A stretch of 59,574 bases of DNA, from positions 1 through 59,574 of the forward strand of contig JASGFG010000011.1 in the NCBI GenBank assembly GCA_047605605.1. The letters run 5' to 3'. Source of the stretch: JAATGA01 sp047605605 (GTDB lineage Bacteria; Pseudomonadota; Alphaproteobacteria; Rhodobacterales; Rhodobacteraceae). The translations under genes and the position numbers were made by a program. Below are positions 59,392 to 59,574 of the stretch, piece by piece (within the stretch, counting starts at the first letter, position 1; each line of letters begins with the position of its first letter). The notes beneath the pieces were generated by a model, which worked only from the letters and a program-made list of their open reading frames with translations, did not search any database and was not told where the DNA came from.

Positions 59392-59574
59392 TCAGAGCTT
59401 CCAGCCGGAATGCAGGCAGGCGACGCCCATCGTCAGGTTGCGGTATTTCACCTGCGAAAACCCCGCCGCCCGGATCATCGTGGCGAAGGTCTCCTGATCG
59501 GGAAACTTGCGGATCGATTCGACCAGATACTGATAGCTGTCGCGGTCGCCCGCCACGATCTGCCCCATCAGCGG
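59392..59574 (-). CDS. ubiE: UbiE C-terminus: ubiquinone/menaquinone methyltransferase (5' end outside window)
   Basis: The last 60 codons read from the right edge. DRDSYQYLVESIRKFPDQETFATMI and FSQVKYRNLTMGVACLHSGWKL closely match the end of UbiE, the SAM-dependent C-methyltransferase of ubiquinone synthesis. The methyltransferase core lies beyond the window. The operon order ubiE-ubiB (1 nt gap) is usual. Confidence 0.92.
   Translation of the reverse strand, partial: PLMGQIVAGDRDSYQYLVESIRKFPDQETFATMIRAAGFSQVKYRNLTMGVACLHSGWKL

Noticed and set aside
1..59574. tRNA/rRNA genes, CRISPR array, prophage, insertion sequence or integrative element
   Set aside because: No cloverleaf-like gene, no evenly spaced direct repeats with unique spacers, no transposase or integrase motif, and base composition and codon use look uniform throughout by eye.

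Overview
The window is about 60 kb of GC-rich chromosome (third codon positions are almost all G or C) from an alphaproteobacterium, most likely a member of the Rhodobacteraceae (Paracoccus/Gemmobacter/Rhodobacter type). Pointers are a PcaQ-type pca operon, a 44-residue aa3-oxidase subunit IV, an alphaproteobacterial SOS box of the form GTTC-N7-GTTC, a motB-flgE-flgK-flgL-flgI block, and a recurring intergenic repeat containing CTCTTTCTGGA. I see no tRNA, rRNA, CRISPR array, transposase or integrase. Genes are tightly packed, with many 1-4 nt stop/start overlaps, and no gap exceeds 300 bp.

Region by region. (1) 1-6639: aromatic catabolism. A LysR gene cut by the left edge and pcaQ converge. 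pcaQ diverges from pcaD-pcaC-pcaH-pcaG, a beta-keto acid cleavage enzyme (BKACE, DUF849), and pcaB. A PcaQ-like box lies between pcaQ and pcaD. pcaI, pcaJ and pcaF are absent, and the BKACE could close the pathway instead. (2) 6640-23480: an iron island. It holds a FepA-like receptor, a YncE-like beta-propeller, a complete ferric-siderophore ABC importer and a siderophore-interacting reductase. On the other strand are a second, FhuA/FoxA-like receptor followed by an exporter-fold ABC protein, an AraC regulator, a His-rich PadR regulator (YqjI-like), and an OmpR-type response regulator with its histidine kinase. Direct repeats of TGTCGC with a 10 bp period occur three times upstream of the FepA-like receptor and once upstream of the response regulator. 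This suggests a siderophore-responsive circuit comparable to PfeRS/PfeA.

(3) 23697-39577: mixed housekeeping. It contains a TetR regulator, dapE, cytochrome b561 plus YceI, a membrane protein next to greA, ETF-ubiquinone oxidoreductase, a GNAT acetyltransferase, mobB (fused to an extra domain) and mobA, azlCD, a lipoprotein, the small cox subunit IV gene, an acyl-CoA dehydrogenase/MBL-hydrolase/small-protein operon, a Sua5-type tRNA modification gene, and a 97-residue internally duplicated protein whose promoter carries a LexA box. (4) 39811-44160: an RND efflux adaptor and pump. (5) 44306-49601: a ytfQRT-yjfF-type sugar ABC importer ending in its own FadR-type GntR regulator. (6) 49707-51996: tal-rpe-gph, pentose phosphate metabolism. 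(7) 52008-57778: five flagellar genes (motB, flgE, flgK, flgL, flgI read right to left), with a sigma-28-like promoter before flgE. (8) 57864-59574: ubiB and the 3' end of ubiE, ubiquinone biosynthesis.

The most interesting parts are the iron island with its three local regulators and matching operator candidates, the BKACE inside the pca operon, and the small SOS-controlled duplicated protein.
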